DNA of 64,000 nucleotides from Maribacter forsetii DSM 18668 (GTDB lineage: Bacteria > Bacteroidota > Bacteroidia > Flavobacteriales > Flavobacteriaceae): contig NZ_JQLH01000001.1 of the NCBI RefSeq assembly GCF_000744105.1, positions 1,116,001 to 1,180,000 of the forward strand, given 5' to 3'. Below, piece after piece: positions 44,131 through 52,319 of the stretch. How positions within the stretch are numbered: the stretch's first letter is position 1; each line of letters starts with the position of its first letter. Under the pieces are notes generated by a model, which saw only the letters and a program-made list of their open reading frames with translations, made no database searches and was not told where the DNA came from. The translations under genes and the position numbers were made by a program.

Positions 44131-44694
44131 ATGGCACGCAAAAAACAATATAACGAAGCTGAAGTCATAGAAAAGGCAATGCGCCTGTTCTGGCGTAATG
44201 GCTATGAGAGCACATCGGTTCGTATGTTGGAGAAAGAAATGGGTATTAACCAGTTTTCCATATATTCTAGTTTTAAAAATAAAGAGGGTGTTTTTTTAGA
44301 AAGCATCAAACTTTATAATAATCAAATTAAAACCATTACCAATACCTTGGAAAACTCTAATAATGGAGTAGAAGGTATTAAGGAATATTTTCTTGATTTT
44401 CTTGATTTTTCTAGAGAAGGCGCAATTTTTAAAGGATGCCTGGTTACTAATACTGTAAATGAAATTAAAGAAGATTCCAGCCCTGTAATTATGGCGGCGT
44501 TAAAACGCTTTTCTTTAAATATTAGAGAATTGTTTGTAAGGAATCTAAAACAAGACGACTTAAGGGATGTAAAAGAAATAGAAGCGCAAGCAGACTATTT
44601 AATGAATGCTCTTTTAGGTTTATCCATTTCATCGAAAGTGTTTAAAGAGGAACAGCTAAAAGACATTATTAAGATTACATTTTTACACTTATAA
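44131..44694 (+). CDS. TetR-family transcriptional repressor
   Basis: 187 aa from MARKKQYNEAEVIEKAMRLFWRNGYESTSVRMLEKEMGINQFSIYSSFKNKEGVFLESI, a textbook TetR HTH (about 5-60). A helical ligand-binding domain contains one Cys in FKGCLVTNTVNE, which could be a redox or electrophile sensor residue as in related NemR-type repressors (inference). A TTG start 30 nt upstream would run into the operator repeat, so the ATG at 44131 is preferred. It is co-directional with the stress genes that follow. Confidence 0.85.
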   Translation: MARKKQYNEAEVIEKAMRLFWRNGYESTSVRMLEKEMGINQFSIYSSFKNKEGVFLESIKLYNNQIKTITNTLENSNNGVEGIKEYFLDFLDFSREGAIFKGCLVTNTVNEIKEDSSPVIMAALKRFSLNIRELFVRNLKQDDLRDVKEIEAQADYLMNALLGLSISSKVFKEEQLKDIIKITFLHL

Positions 44695-44713
44695 CATTTT
44701 TTTTGAGCAATAA

Positions 44714-44729
44714 CTAAGCAGTCGCTTAG
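44714..44729. promoter_or_regulatory. Operator-like palindrome upstream of the AhpD-like gene
   Basis: CTAAGCAGTCGCTTAG has two perfect 6-base arms around four bases. The same element precedes tetR, so the AhpD-like gene is a probable target. Confidence 0.7.
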
Positions 44730-44769
44730 ATTTAACATAAATATAATAATTAATAGAAATAATAAGATT

Positions 44770-45318
44770 ATGACAACTTTAAAAGTACACGACATTGAAT
44801 CTGCACCAGAAGGTAGCAAAGGATTATTAGAGAACTCTCAAAAATCATTTGGTATGATCCCTGGTTTGCACGGGGTGTTGGCGGCTTCTCCACAAATTTT
44901 AGAAGCATACCAGACATTACATAAACTATTTACTGAAACTTCTTTTAACAACGATGAGTTGACAGTAGTATGGCAGACAATCAATGTAGAGCATGCTTGT
45001 CATTACTGTGTACCAGCGCACACGGGTATTGCTAAAATGATGAAGGTTGATGATGCTATTACAGAAGCATTACGTAACGAAACTCCTTTGGCAGATGAAA
45101 AATTAGAGGCTTTACGTACGTTCACATTAAGTGTTGTTCGTAACAGAGGTAATGTAACGCAAGAAGATCTAGATACTTTTTATGCAGCTGGTTATGGTGA
45201 GCAACAAGTATTGGAAATTATCTTAGGCTTATCTCAAAAAGTGATCAGTAACTACACAAACCATATTGCACATACGCCAGTAGACGCACCTTTTCAAGGC
45301 TTTGCATGGTCTAAATAA
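44770..45318 (+). CDS. Carboxymuconolactone decarboxylase / AhpD-like protein
   Basis: 182 aa. It carries the AhpD-type redox motif ExxCxxCxxxH: E74, C77, C80, H84 in VEHACHYCVPAHTG. Enzymes of this kind reduce peroxides or act as disulfide carriers. The arrangement with a TetR repressor and shared operator is common for peroxide or electrophile defence. A strong terminator after it (45370) separates it from the following SDR unless there is read-through. Confidence 0.85.
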   Translation: MTTLKVHDIESAPEGSKGLLENSQKSFGMIPGLHGVLAASPQILEAYQTLHKLFTETSFNNDELTVVWQTINVEHACHYCVPAHTGIAKMMKVDDAITEALRNETPLADEKLEALRTFTLSVVRNRGNVTQEDLDTFYAAGYGEQQVLEIILGLSQKVISNYTNHIAHTPVDAPFQGFAWSK

Positions 45319-45369
45319 TTGAGGTTTCAGTTTTCCCCCGAAACCATATGTTGATTGAGTGATTATTTG

Positions 45370-45403
45370 TAGCCTTCCGTCTTTAGGCGGAAGGCTATTT
45401 TTT
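45370..45403 (+). terminator. Terminator between the AhpD-like gene and the SDR gene
   Basis: Perfect 10-base arms TAGCCTTCCG / CGGAAGGCTA around TCTTTAGG, followed by six T. Confidence 0.9.
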
Positions 45404-45438
45404 TCTCGAACAAATTTATCAAAAACTTAAACTTATAT

Positions 45439-46164
45439 ATGAGCACAACAATAGAAAATAAAGTAGCTTTAGTAACTGGTGCCAATAGAGGTATCGGTAA
45501 AGCGATAGTAGAGTCATTTATAAATCACGGTGCTAAAAAAGTGTATTTGGCAGTACGTAATACGGATTCTACAAAAGAATTAGAAGAGAAATACGGTGAT
45601 AAGGTAGTGACGCTGAATGCAGATGTTTCCGACACAAAATCTATTCAAGATTTGGCTAAACAGGCAAACGATGTAGATATCGTTGTTAATAACGCGGGTA
45701 TAGGTACACCTTATACCACTGTAGGTGAAGATGTAGAAAAAGATTTCATGCAACAATTACAGGTAAATGCCTTTGGTTTTTTACGCGTAGCCAATGCATT
45801 CGCTAAAACATTAGAGGATAAAAAAGGAGCGTTGGTTCAATTAAATTCTGTAGCATCTATTAAAAATTTCCCTCAATTATCTACCTATTCAGCTTCAAAG
45901 GCGGCATCCTATTCCTTGACCCAAGGTGTAAGAGCGGATTTAGGAGCAAAAGGAGTTAGCATTTTAAGTGTGCACCCTGGTCCTATAGATACTGATATGG
46001 CTGCAAAAGCGGGATTTGAGGGTGCAGCGGCTACCTCAATTGTATCGGAAGGTATTGTAAAATCATTGGCTGTAGGAGATTTTCACTTGTTTCCAGACGA
46101 TATGGCAAAACAATTTGAAGGAGCTTATCAAGGGTTTGCAGAAAATATAGTTTTAACGGATTAG
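45439..46164 (+). CDS. Short-chain dehydrogenase/reductase
   Basis: 241 aa classical SDR. Cofactor motif TGANRGIG at 13-20, DIVVNNAGIG, catalytic Ser in LVQLNSVASI and YSASKAA (Tyr/Lys). Its C-terminus is the common VHPGPIDTDMAAKAGFEG type. Unlike the SDR at 31581 it lies inside a run of oxidoreductases after the TetR gene and may reduce reactive carbonyls (inference). No operator repeat precedes it. Confidence 0.85.
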   Translation: MSTTIENKVALVTGANRGIGKAIVESFINHGAKKVYLAVRNTDSTKELEEKYGDKVVTLNADVSDTKSIQDLAKQANDVDIVVNNAGIGTPYTTVGEDVEKDFMQQLQVNAFGFLRVANAFAKTLEDKKGALVQLNSVASIKNFPQLSTYSASKAASYSLTQGVRADLGAKGVSILSVHPGPIDTDMAAKAGFEGAAATSIVSEGIVKSLAVGDFHLFPDDMAKQFEGAYQGFAENIVLTD

Positions 46165-46229
46165 AACAAACAAGAATTAAAGGGTTCTGCGTAAGTAGGA
46201 TTGAATTTTATTAAACTAAATACATCGAA

Positions 46230-47222
46230 ATGAAAAAAATAGCAATAAACGGAATGGGGCGTATAGGTCGCGCTTCTTTAAAGGTGATTTTGGATACTCC
46301 AGAATTAGAGTTAGTGGCGGTAAACGATATCGTGTCTATAGAGAATATAGCTTATTTACTTAAGTATGATTCAGTTTATGGGATTTATGAAAAAGAGGTT
46401 TCTCATGATGATAACAACTTGATCATAGATGGTCAAAAAATTCAATATAACTCGCAACGTAGTCCTGAAGATTTACCTTGGGCATCACATAAAATTGATG
46501 TCGTAATTGAAAGTACTGGTTTCTTTACCAAAAGCGAAGACGCTAAAAAACACATTAAAGCAGGTGCTAAATCTGTTATTATTTCTGCACCAACAAAAAG
46601 TGAGGACATACCAACGGTAGTTCATGGTGTAAATACGGAAGCTGGAGAAACTAACATATTTTCATGTGCCAGTTGTACAACAAATAACATAAGTCCTGTT
46701 GTTGAGATTTTGAGTCGTAGAATTGGTATTAAGAAAGCTATCATGACTACGGTACACGCCTATACGGCATCTCAAGGTATTGTAGATTCTCCATCACAGA
46801 AAAACTTAAGAATGGGACGTGCCGGTGCGGCGAATATAGTACCAACATCTACTGGTGCAGCAATTGCAACCACTAAAGCTTTGCCAGGTTTAGCCGGTAA
46901 ATTTGATGGTGTTGCTTTACGTGTTCCTATTCCAGTAGGTTCAATGTCCGATCTAACATTTGTAATGGAACATGATATTACACCAGAAGCTATTAATGCT
47001 ATTTTTAGGGAAGAAGCGGCTACTAAAAGATATCAATATGTTCTTGCTACAACAGATCAGCCTTTGGTGTCTTCTGATATTGTGAAAAATCCGCATGCAT
47101 CTACAGTAGATTTAGGTATGACTAGAGTCGTAGATGGCGATTTATTAAAAGTGATGACCTGGTATGACAACGAATGGGGATTCACCAATCAAATGATTCG
47201 TCAAATTTTATCAGAAAACTAG
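46230..47222 (+). CDS. gap: Glyceraldehyde-3-phosphate dehydrogenase paralog lacking the second active-site Cys
   Basis: 330 aa, type I GAPDH. NAD motif INGMGRIGR (7-14), catalytic C149 in ASCTTN, H in TTVHAYTASQG, phosphate-site STGAA and the C-terminal WYDNEWGFTNQM. D at the end of the second strand in VAVNDIVSIEN suggests NAD. Normally the motif is CTTNC, but here residue 153 is Asn, so the second conserved cysteine is absent, while an extra Cys is at 146. It lies in an oxidant/electrophile-defence cluster rather than with glycolytic genes, so an alternative or oxidant-tolerant GAPDH is a reasonable inference. Confidence 0.88.
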   Translation: MKKIAINGMGRIGRASLKVILDTPELELVAVNDIVSIENIAYLLKYDSVYGIYEKEVSHDDNNLIIDGQKIQYNSQRSPEDLPWASHKIDVVIESTGFFTKSEDAKKHIKAGAKSVIISAPTKSEDIPTVVHGVNTEAGETNIFSCASCTTNNISPVVEILSRRIGIKKAIMTTVHAYTASQGIVDSPSQKNLRMGRAGAANIVPTSTGAAIATTKALPGLAGKFDGVALRVPIPVGSMSDLTFVMEHDITPEAINAIFREEAATKRYQYVLATTDQPLVSSDIVKNPHASTVDLGMTRVVDGDLLKVMTWYDNEWGFTNQMIRQILSEN

Positions 47223-47232
47223 AATATACTAG

Positions 47233-47269
47233 GTAGCGTTTCTTGATTGAATAGAACCGCTACTTTTTT
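47233..47269 (+). terminator. Probable terminator after the GAPDH gene
   Basis: GTAGCG and CGCTAC arms with an imperfect inner stem and a T run. Weaker than the others and perhaps only partial. Confidence 0.55.
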
Positions 47270-47289
47270 CAACTTTAAAAACTCAGAAA

Positions 47290-47604
47290 ATGATAAAGGT
47301 ATCTGTAATGTATCCGAACAGCGAAGGCGTAAAGTTCGATACGGAATATTATAAAAATACACACTTGCCAATGGTTCAAAAACTAGTGGGTAGTGCATTG
47401 AAAGGATTGGAATTAGATCTTGGTGTTGGTGGCAGAGCGCCAGGCGAAGCTGCACCCTATGTAGCCATTGCTCATTTAAAGTTTGAGGATGTAGCTTCTT
47501 TTCAAGCGGCATTTGGTCCTCATGCAGCGACATTTGCGGCAGATGTTAAAAATTATAGCAATGTACAAGGTGAGATTCAGATCAGTGAATTTGTAACATT
47601 TTAA
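47290..47604 (+). CDS. EthD family protein
   Basis: 104 aa dimeric alpha/beta-barrel-type protein with the EthD pattern MIKVSVMYPNSEGVKFDTEYYKNTHLPMVQKLVG. The family includes proteins of ethyl tert-butyl ether degradation and quinone-forming enzymes; no activity can be assigned here. The DsbA-like gene starts 3 nt after its stop, so the two are co-transcribed. Confidence 0.8.
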   Translation: MIKVSVMYPNSEGVKFDTEYYKNTHLPMVQKLVGSALKGLELDLGVGGRAPGEAAPYVAIAHLKFEDVASFQAAFGPHAATFAADVKNYSNVQGEIQISEFVTF

Positions 47605-47607
47605 GAG

Positions 47608-48252
47608 ATGAAAGAGAAATTAAAAATAGATATCGTTTCTGATGTAGTATGCCCATGGTGTATTATTGGGTATAAGCGTTTGGAAAAAGCGATTTCAGAA
47701 CTAGGTATTGAAGACCAGGTAGAGATTGAATGGCAACCGTTTGAGCTAAACCCTGGCATGCCGCCAGAAGGTCAAGACCTTACTGAACATATTGCCGAGA
47801 AATATGGTTCTACTGTAGAGCAACAACAAGCATCGCAACAGAACATGACCGATATTGGGGAAGAACTTGGTTTTAAGTTCGACTATTTTGAAGGTATGCG
47901 TATGGCAAACACTTTTGATGCTCACGTATTATTGGAGTATGCCAAAGATTTTGGTAAACAGACCGAACTTAAAATGCGATTGATTACTTCTTTCTTTACC
48001 GAAAGAAAAGATGTTTCTGATAAAGCTGTTTTGAAAGAAGCTTTAATAGCGGTCGGTTTAAATGCAGATGAGGCACTTGCTAGATTAGACAGTGAAGAAG
48101 CGAGATTTGAGGTAAGAAACAAACAAGGCGAATGGAAGAATATGGGTGTAAACTCTGTGCCTACTATCGTCTTTAATATGAAAAGTGCAGTAACAGGTGC
48201 ACAACCCGTTAGTACTTTTAAACAAATACTTGGCGAACTAATTGCCGATTAA
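47608..48252 (+). CDS. DsbA-family (FrnE-type) oxidoreductase
   Basis: 214 aa, cytoplasmic (no signal). The thioredoxin-fold active site is C15-P-W-C18 in VSDVVCPWCIIGYKRL. An inserted helical domain follows and the cis-Pro loop is GVNSVPTIVFN, as in FrnE. FrnE-type proteins isomerise or oxidise thiols and protect Deinococcus under oxidative stress. It sits between the EthD gene (3 nt) and the peroxiredoxin gene, suggesting a joint redox role. Confidence 0.85.
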   Translation: MKEKLKIDIVSDVVCPWCIIGYKRLEKAISELGIEDQVEIEWQPFELNPGMPPEGQDLTEHIAEKYGSTVEQQQASQQNMTDIGEELGFKFDYFEGMRMANTFDAHVLLEYAKDFGKQTELKMRLITSFFTERKDVSDKAVLKEALIAVGLNADEALARLDSEEARFEVRNKQGEWKNMGVNSVPTIVFNMKSAVTGAQPVSTFKQILGELIAD

Positions 48253-48274
48253 TAAAATTATAAATTCGTCTATC

Positions 48275-48937
48275 ATGAGCACAACAAATAAAGGGGAGCT
48301 AGATGCATTATTAGCTGTAAAACGCCAAGAAGCAGCTGTGAAGTTTACTGATGAGAAAAAGCAAACCTATGCTGAGGGTATTAGTAGTGTTGCGGCATCT
48401 GGTGTATTGGAAAATGCACTCAATGTCAATAGTAAAGCACCTAACTTCACCTTGAAAAATGCATCGGGCAAATCGGTTTCTTTGTATGAGGAACTTAAAA
48501 ACGGACCTGTAGTTGTTACTTGGTATAGAGGTGGCTGGTGTCCGTATTGTAACATCACACTACACTATTTGCAAGAAAAACTACCTGAATTTCAAAAAGC
48601 AGGTGCTACTTTGATCGCACTTACACCAGAGTTGCCAGATAACTCACTAAGTACAGCGGAAAAGAATTCTTTAAAGTTTTCTGTTTTGAGCGATGTGGGT
48701 AATGTTGTTGGAAAAGAATATGGTGTAGTATATTCCTTGACCGATGAGGTTGCTGCAATGTATGAAGCAGGTTTTGGTTTAAGTAAGGTAAATGGAGATG
48801 ATAGTAATGAATTACCATTGGCTGCAACTTATGTGATCGATACCGATGCCATTATACAATATGCATTTTTAGATGCAGATTATACCGAAAGAGCAGAAGT
48901 GTCAGAAATATTAACGGCTTTAGAAAAGTTGAAATAG
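48275..48937 (+). CDS. Peroxiredoxin-like protein with a CPYC site, paralog 1
   Basis: 220 aa from the ATG at 48275 (MSTTNKGELDALLAVK). AhpC/TSA-type thioredoxin fold with the site C89-P-Y-C92 in YRGGWCPYCNITL, a variant with two cysteines in place of the usual single peroxidatic Cys (TPVC). The residues before the cysteines (VVTWYRGGW) match the PRX-like2/AhpC_TSA subgroup. It probably reduces alkyl or hydrogen peroxides. A paralog with the same CPYC site is encoded alone at 53266. Confidence 0.85.
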   Translation: MSTTNKGELDALLAVKRQEAAVKFTDEKKQTYAEGISSVAASGVLENALNVNSKAPNFTLKNASGKSVSLYEELKNGPVVVTWYRGGWCPYCNITLHYLQEKLPEFQKAGATLIALTPELPDNSLSTAEKNSLKFSVLSDVGNVVGKEYGVVYSLTDEVAAMYEAGFGLSKVNGDDSNELPLAATYVIDTDAIIQYAFLDADYTERAEVSEILTALEKLK

Positions 48938-48966
48938 TATAAGCAACTAGTTAACTACCAATAATT

Positions 48967-49317
48967 ATGAATGCGAACAAAATAATCTATTACGTAGCTA
49001 CAGGTATTTTTACCTTGGTCATACTGTTTTCTGCAGGCATGTATTTTTTTAATCATGAATATATTAAAGGAGCCTTTACGAGTTTGGGCTACCCTACATA
49101 TTTAATTTATCCGTACGCTACTGCAAAGTTGATCGGGTTATTTGCTATATGGAATCCTAAGTTTCATATTATAAAAGAATGGGCGTATGCCGCATTTTTC
49201 TTTGCGGTTACCTTAGCATTTTTTGCTCACATTATGGTAAGTGATGGAGAACAAATGGCAGCTGTAATTGCTTGGTTGGCATTGGTTGTTTCTTATATCT
49301 TTAGTAAAAAAATATAA
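48967..49317 (+). CDS. DoxX-like integral membrane protein
   Basis: 116 aa, four membrane helices in the DoxX-like (PF13564-type) layout: KIIYYVATGIFTLVILFSAGMYF, YLIYPYATAKLIGLFAIWNP, EWAYAAFFFAVTLAFFAHIM and AAVIAWLALVVSYIF. In mycobacteria DoxX forms a membrane complex with superoxide dismutase and a thiosulfate sulfurtransferase; here it sits with soluble thiol enzymes, so a membrane-linked redox role is inferred. Confidence 0.8.
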   Translation: MNANKIIYYVATGIFTLVILFSAGMYFFNHEYIKGAFTSLGYPTYLIYPYATAKLIGLFAIWNPKFHIIKEWAYAAFFFAVTLAFFAHIMVSDGEQMAAVIAWLALVVSYIFSKKI

Positions 49318-49341
49318 ATACAATTAAAAACAACTAGGGTT

Positions 49342-50055
49342 ATGGATAATACTACGAAACATAAAAATTCAAAAACTATCAGGCCTAAAGTGTTGTTCTT
49401 TGATGTCAACGAAACGCTTTTAGATCTTACTAAAGTTAAAAAAGAAGTAGGCAAAGCATTAGGCGGAAGAGAAGATTTACTTTCTCTTTGGTTTACAACA
49501 ATGTTGCAGTATTCATTAGTGACTTCGGCTAGTGGTCAATACAAGCCATTTGGTCAAATTGGTGCTGCAGCATTGCAAATGGTAGCTGCAAATCATAATA
49601 TAAACCTGACGGAAGAAGATGCGCGCAAAACCATTTCTGAGTCTATGGGTAATTTGCCTGCGCATCTTGAGGTCAAGGAAGCGCTAGCACAATTAAAAAA
49701 CGCGGGATACAAATTAGTCGCATTCACCAATTCATCTAAAGAAGGATTAAAAAAGCAATTTGAAAATGCCGGATTGACCGAGTATTTTGATGAAATGCTA
49801 AGTGTAGAACCAACAGGAAAATTCAAACCCTTTACAGATACGTACGCATGGGGAGCAAAACAAATGGGCTTGGAACTAGAAGAGTGTATGCTCATCGCAG
49901 CCCATGGCTGGGATGTTGCTGGAGCACTTTGGGCAGGCTGGAGAGCAGCGTTTATAGGTAGACCAGGGCAGCAAGAATATCCTTTAGCGCCCAAAACAGA
50001 AATAGTAGTGTCTGATTTAAAAAAAGCAGCGGACATTTTAATTACTTACAAGTAA
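49342..50055 (+). CDS. Haloacid dehalogenase type II-like hydrolase
   Basis: 237 aa HAD hydrolase. The nucleophile is D21 in FFDVNETLLDL, motif II is VAFTNSSKEGLKK, the lysine lies in GKFKPFTDTYAW, and motif IV is AAHGWDVAGALWAGW. This set, with ETLLD and AAHxWDxxGA, is characteristic of L-2-haloacid dehalogenases (type II). The substrate is not certain: such enzymes can also act on phosphorylated or halogenated compounds. It ends the run that begins with the TetR gene. Confidence 0.85.
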   Translation: MDNTTKHKNSKTIRPKVLFFDVNETLLDLTKVKKEVGKALGGREDLLSLWFTTMLQYSLVTSASGQYKPFGQIGAAALQMVAANHNINLTEEDARKTISESMGNLPAHLEVKEALAQLKNAGYKLVAFTNSSKEGLKKQFENAGLTEYFDEMLSVEPTGKFKPFTDTYAWGAKQMGLELEECMLIAAHGWDVAGALWAGWRAAFIGRPGQQEYPLAPKTEIVVSDLKKAADILITYK

Positions 50056-50101
50056 AGACTCTTGCCATTTCATTTTCAAATTAAAAGCATATTAGAATAT
50101 G

Positions 50102-50109
50102 TATCTTTG
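50102..50109 (+). promoter_or_regulatory. -7 promoter element of the coiled-coil lipoprotein
   Basis: TATCTTTG, exact consensus, 29 nt upstream of the ATG at 50138, and after the last gene of the stress run. It indicates a separate promoter. Confidence 0.6.
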
Positions 50110-50137
50110 GTGTACCATTAACTAAAGAAAGTATTAC

Positions 50138-50791
50138 ATGTTTAAAAGAACACTATTTGTTGCCCTAATTGCACTTACCTTAACTTCTTGTTGGAAAGAT
50201 AAAAGTCCGGAAGACCTTATTCGTTTAAAAGATAAATTCAAGTCTCAAGTAGACGATTTTGAGAATAAGAAAGAGACCGCGAACAAAAATGTAAATAAAG
50301 GTCTAGAATCTCTAAACGCTTTAAAAAGCGCTTTGGAAGATACCAAGAATGAAGATAAGGAATTTGCCAAAGTATATGGGGATTGGGAAAAAGTAGATCG
50401 TAGGGTTAATAACTTGAATAAGGAGTACGAAGACTTAAAAGAGAAAGCTTCCAATCTGTTCACGGCAATGGAGACACAGACCAAAAGCCTAAGTGATGAA
50501 AAGAGTAAAAAAACACTCTTGGGTGCTATAGAAAAGGCACGAACCAAATACAACGCAACATTAGCGAATACTTCTACGGCTATAGAAAAATTAAGGTTGT
50601 TGCATGGCGATGCTGTTGAGGTCGTTAAAGCATTAGAAGTGGCTGCAGCCCTTAACTCTTTCGATAATATCAATGATCAAATGAAAAGCATTGAAGGTCG
50701 TGTAGACGGTATTATGCAAGAATTAAACGTTGCCGTTGTAGAGAGTAAGAAATTATACGAGAAGAAAATTACCGAATTAGGGGAAGAATAG
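50138..50791 (+). CDS. Coiled-coil lipoprotein, unknown
   Basis: 217 aa. Lipobox MFKRTLFVALIALTLTSC (Cys18), then a Lys/Glu-rich protein with long heptad-like stretches (LIRLKDKFKSQVDDFENKKETANK, EDLKEKASNLFTAMETQTKSL). No catalytic motif. It is likely attached to a membrane and may bind or space other envelope components. It has its own promoter and a strong terminator. Confidence 0.7.
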   Translation: MFKRTLFVALIALTLTSCWKDKSPEDLIRLKDKFKSQVDDFENKKETANKNVNKGLESLNALKSALEDTKNEDKEFAKVYGDWEKVDRRVNNLNKEYEDLKEKASNLFTAMETQTKSLSDEKSKKTLLGAIEKARTKYNATLANTSTAIEKLRLLHGDAVEVVKALEVAAALNSFDNINDQMKSIEGRVDGIMQELNVAVVESKKLYEKKITELGEE

Positions 50792-50817
50792 TTTAAATTT
50801 TTAGTTTTTCCTAGAAG

Positions 50818-50850
50818 AAAGCCAGTATGTGTTCATACTGGCTTTTTTTT
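50818..50850 (+). terminator. Strong terminator of the lipoprotein gene
   Basis: Twelve-base perfect arms (AAAGCCAGTATG and its complement) around TGTT with a T tail. Confidence 0.9.
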
Positions 50851-50943
50851 GTCATTTACATTCTTTAGAATAGACAATTATTTACGCAACAAATTAGATT
50901 CCAGTGCGTTAAATATTTTAAGCCTTTCTAAAGAGTAAATTCC

Positions 50944-52026
50944 ATGATACATAGATTAATTTATATAGGTATTCTATCTGTACTTTTAAGCTGTCAATCA
51001 GATGATTCCGTCTCGGTTGATACAAATGAGCCAAACCCAACAGAAGCCGCTACTTATTTTCCGCCCATTAATACAAATGAGTGGGTAAGTATATCACCAT
51101 CAGAATTGAATTGGAATGCAGATAAACTTGCAGAATTAGAAGATATTCTTATTGCCGATAATACCAAATCTTTCATGGTGTTGGTCGATGGTAAAATTGT
51201 GGTAGAAGAATATTATAACGAACATACGGTCAACGATACTTGGCAGTGGAATAGTGCCGGGAAAACTCTGGTAACGGCTACCACTGGTATTGCGCAACAA
51301 AAAGGATTAATAGATATAGATGATAAGGTGTCTGATTACATTGGTACCGAGTGGACAAGTGCCGCAATAGAACAAGAAAATTTAATTACCGTAAAGAGCT
51401 TGTTGACAATGACCTCTGGTTTAGACGACGAACCTCAATTGGTAATCAAAGCGAATTTGGTTTCGCTTGCCGATGCGGGTACACGCTGGGCTTATGGTAA
51501 CGTATTTCAACGACTAATGAATGTAGTCGAAGATGCCAGTGAAACTGAATTTGGAACTTATTTTAATACCGAATTAGCTGCTAAAATAGGTATGGATGGA
51601 TTCTGGAATAACGGATTTATCTATCGCATATACCATAGTAATACAAGAAGTATGGCAAGATTTGGATTACTTGCTTCACATTATGGAAATTGGGACGGAG
51701 ATCAAATTGTAGATGAAGATTTCTTTTTGGAAAGCACAACAACTTCTCAAGATATAAACCCGGCTTATGGATATTTATGGTGGTTAAATGGAAAAAGTGA
51801 CTTCATGTTACCATCTACGCAAACAGAATTTCCGGGATCTCTTATTCCAAATGCACCAACAGATATGATTGCAGCTTTAGGTAAAGATGAACAGCGCATC
51901 TACATTGTACCTAGTGAGAATTTGGTAATTATAAGAATGGGTGAGGCTACGGGATCTGAAGAAAATTTTGCATTATCATCTTTCGACAATGTTTTTTGGG
52001 AGAAATTTAATGAGGTAATTAATTAG
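50944..52026 (+). CDS. Secreted serine hydrolase lipoprotein (class C beta-lactamase family)
   Basis: 360 aa. Lipobox MIHRLIYIGILSVLLSC (Cys17). Serine-hydrolase landmarks of the class C/esterase type: the S-A-G-K box in WNSAGKTLVT (SxxK), YGN in WAYGNVFQRL (Tyr-x-Asn) and GYLWWLNG near the C-terminal region. This is the beta-lactamase/transpeptidase-like fold widely used by esterases and peptidases; the substrate is unknown. It lies alone with terminators on both sides. Confidence 0.85.
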   Translation: MIHRLIYIGILSVLLSCQSDDSVSVDTNEPNPTEAATYFPPINTNEWVSISPSELNWNADKLAELEDILIADNTKSFMVLVDGKIVVEEYYNEHTVNDTWQWNSAGKTLVTATTGIAQQKGLIDIDDKVSDYIGTEWTSAAIEQENLITVKSLLTMTSGLDDEPQLVIKANLVSLADAGTRWAYGNVFQRLMNVVEDASETEFGTYFNTELAAKIGMDGFWNNGFIYRIYHSNTRSMARFGLLASHYGNWDGDQIVDEDFFLESTTTSQDINPAYGYLWWLNGKSDFMLPSTQTEFPGSLIPNAPTDMIAALGKDEQRIYIVPSENLVIIRMGEATGSEENFALSSFDNVFWEKFNEVIN

Positions 52027-52106
52027 AAAAAAATAGAACTAAAAGATATCTTTTTGTCTTTTAAAAGACTTTTGAAAATCAACGAATCTTCATTAATAAA
52101 TTATAG

Positions 52107-52138
52107 AAAGCCGGTATTTTAAATATTGGCTTTTTTTT
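52107..52138 (+). terminator. Terminator after the serine hydrolase
   Basis: AAAGCCGGTATT pairs with the complementary arm with two G-T pairs, followed by a T run. Confidence 0.8.
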
Positions 52139-52319
52139 ATGTATCACCTTAAATGAACGGTAGTTATAGACTAAGTTAATGTGTGTATTTTTTAATCAAT
52201 TATTGAATTATTTTCAAATAACTATGTAGGTTGACTTTGAATGAAAATTGTATCTTTCTTAGTTATAACGTCAATTGCACTTATTTGTGTGTAGTGCTTC
52301 ATTAAAACCAACCACATCA

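Noticed and set aside
49593..50036. 147-codon frame antisense to the haloacid-dehalogenase-like gene
   Set aside because: The plus strand carries all HAD motifs, so this frame is a shadow.
50245..50673. 142-codon frame antisense to the coiled-coil lipoprotein
   Set aside because: Lys/Glu-rich codons of the true gene give a Phe/Leu/Ser-rich antisense frame with no real features.
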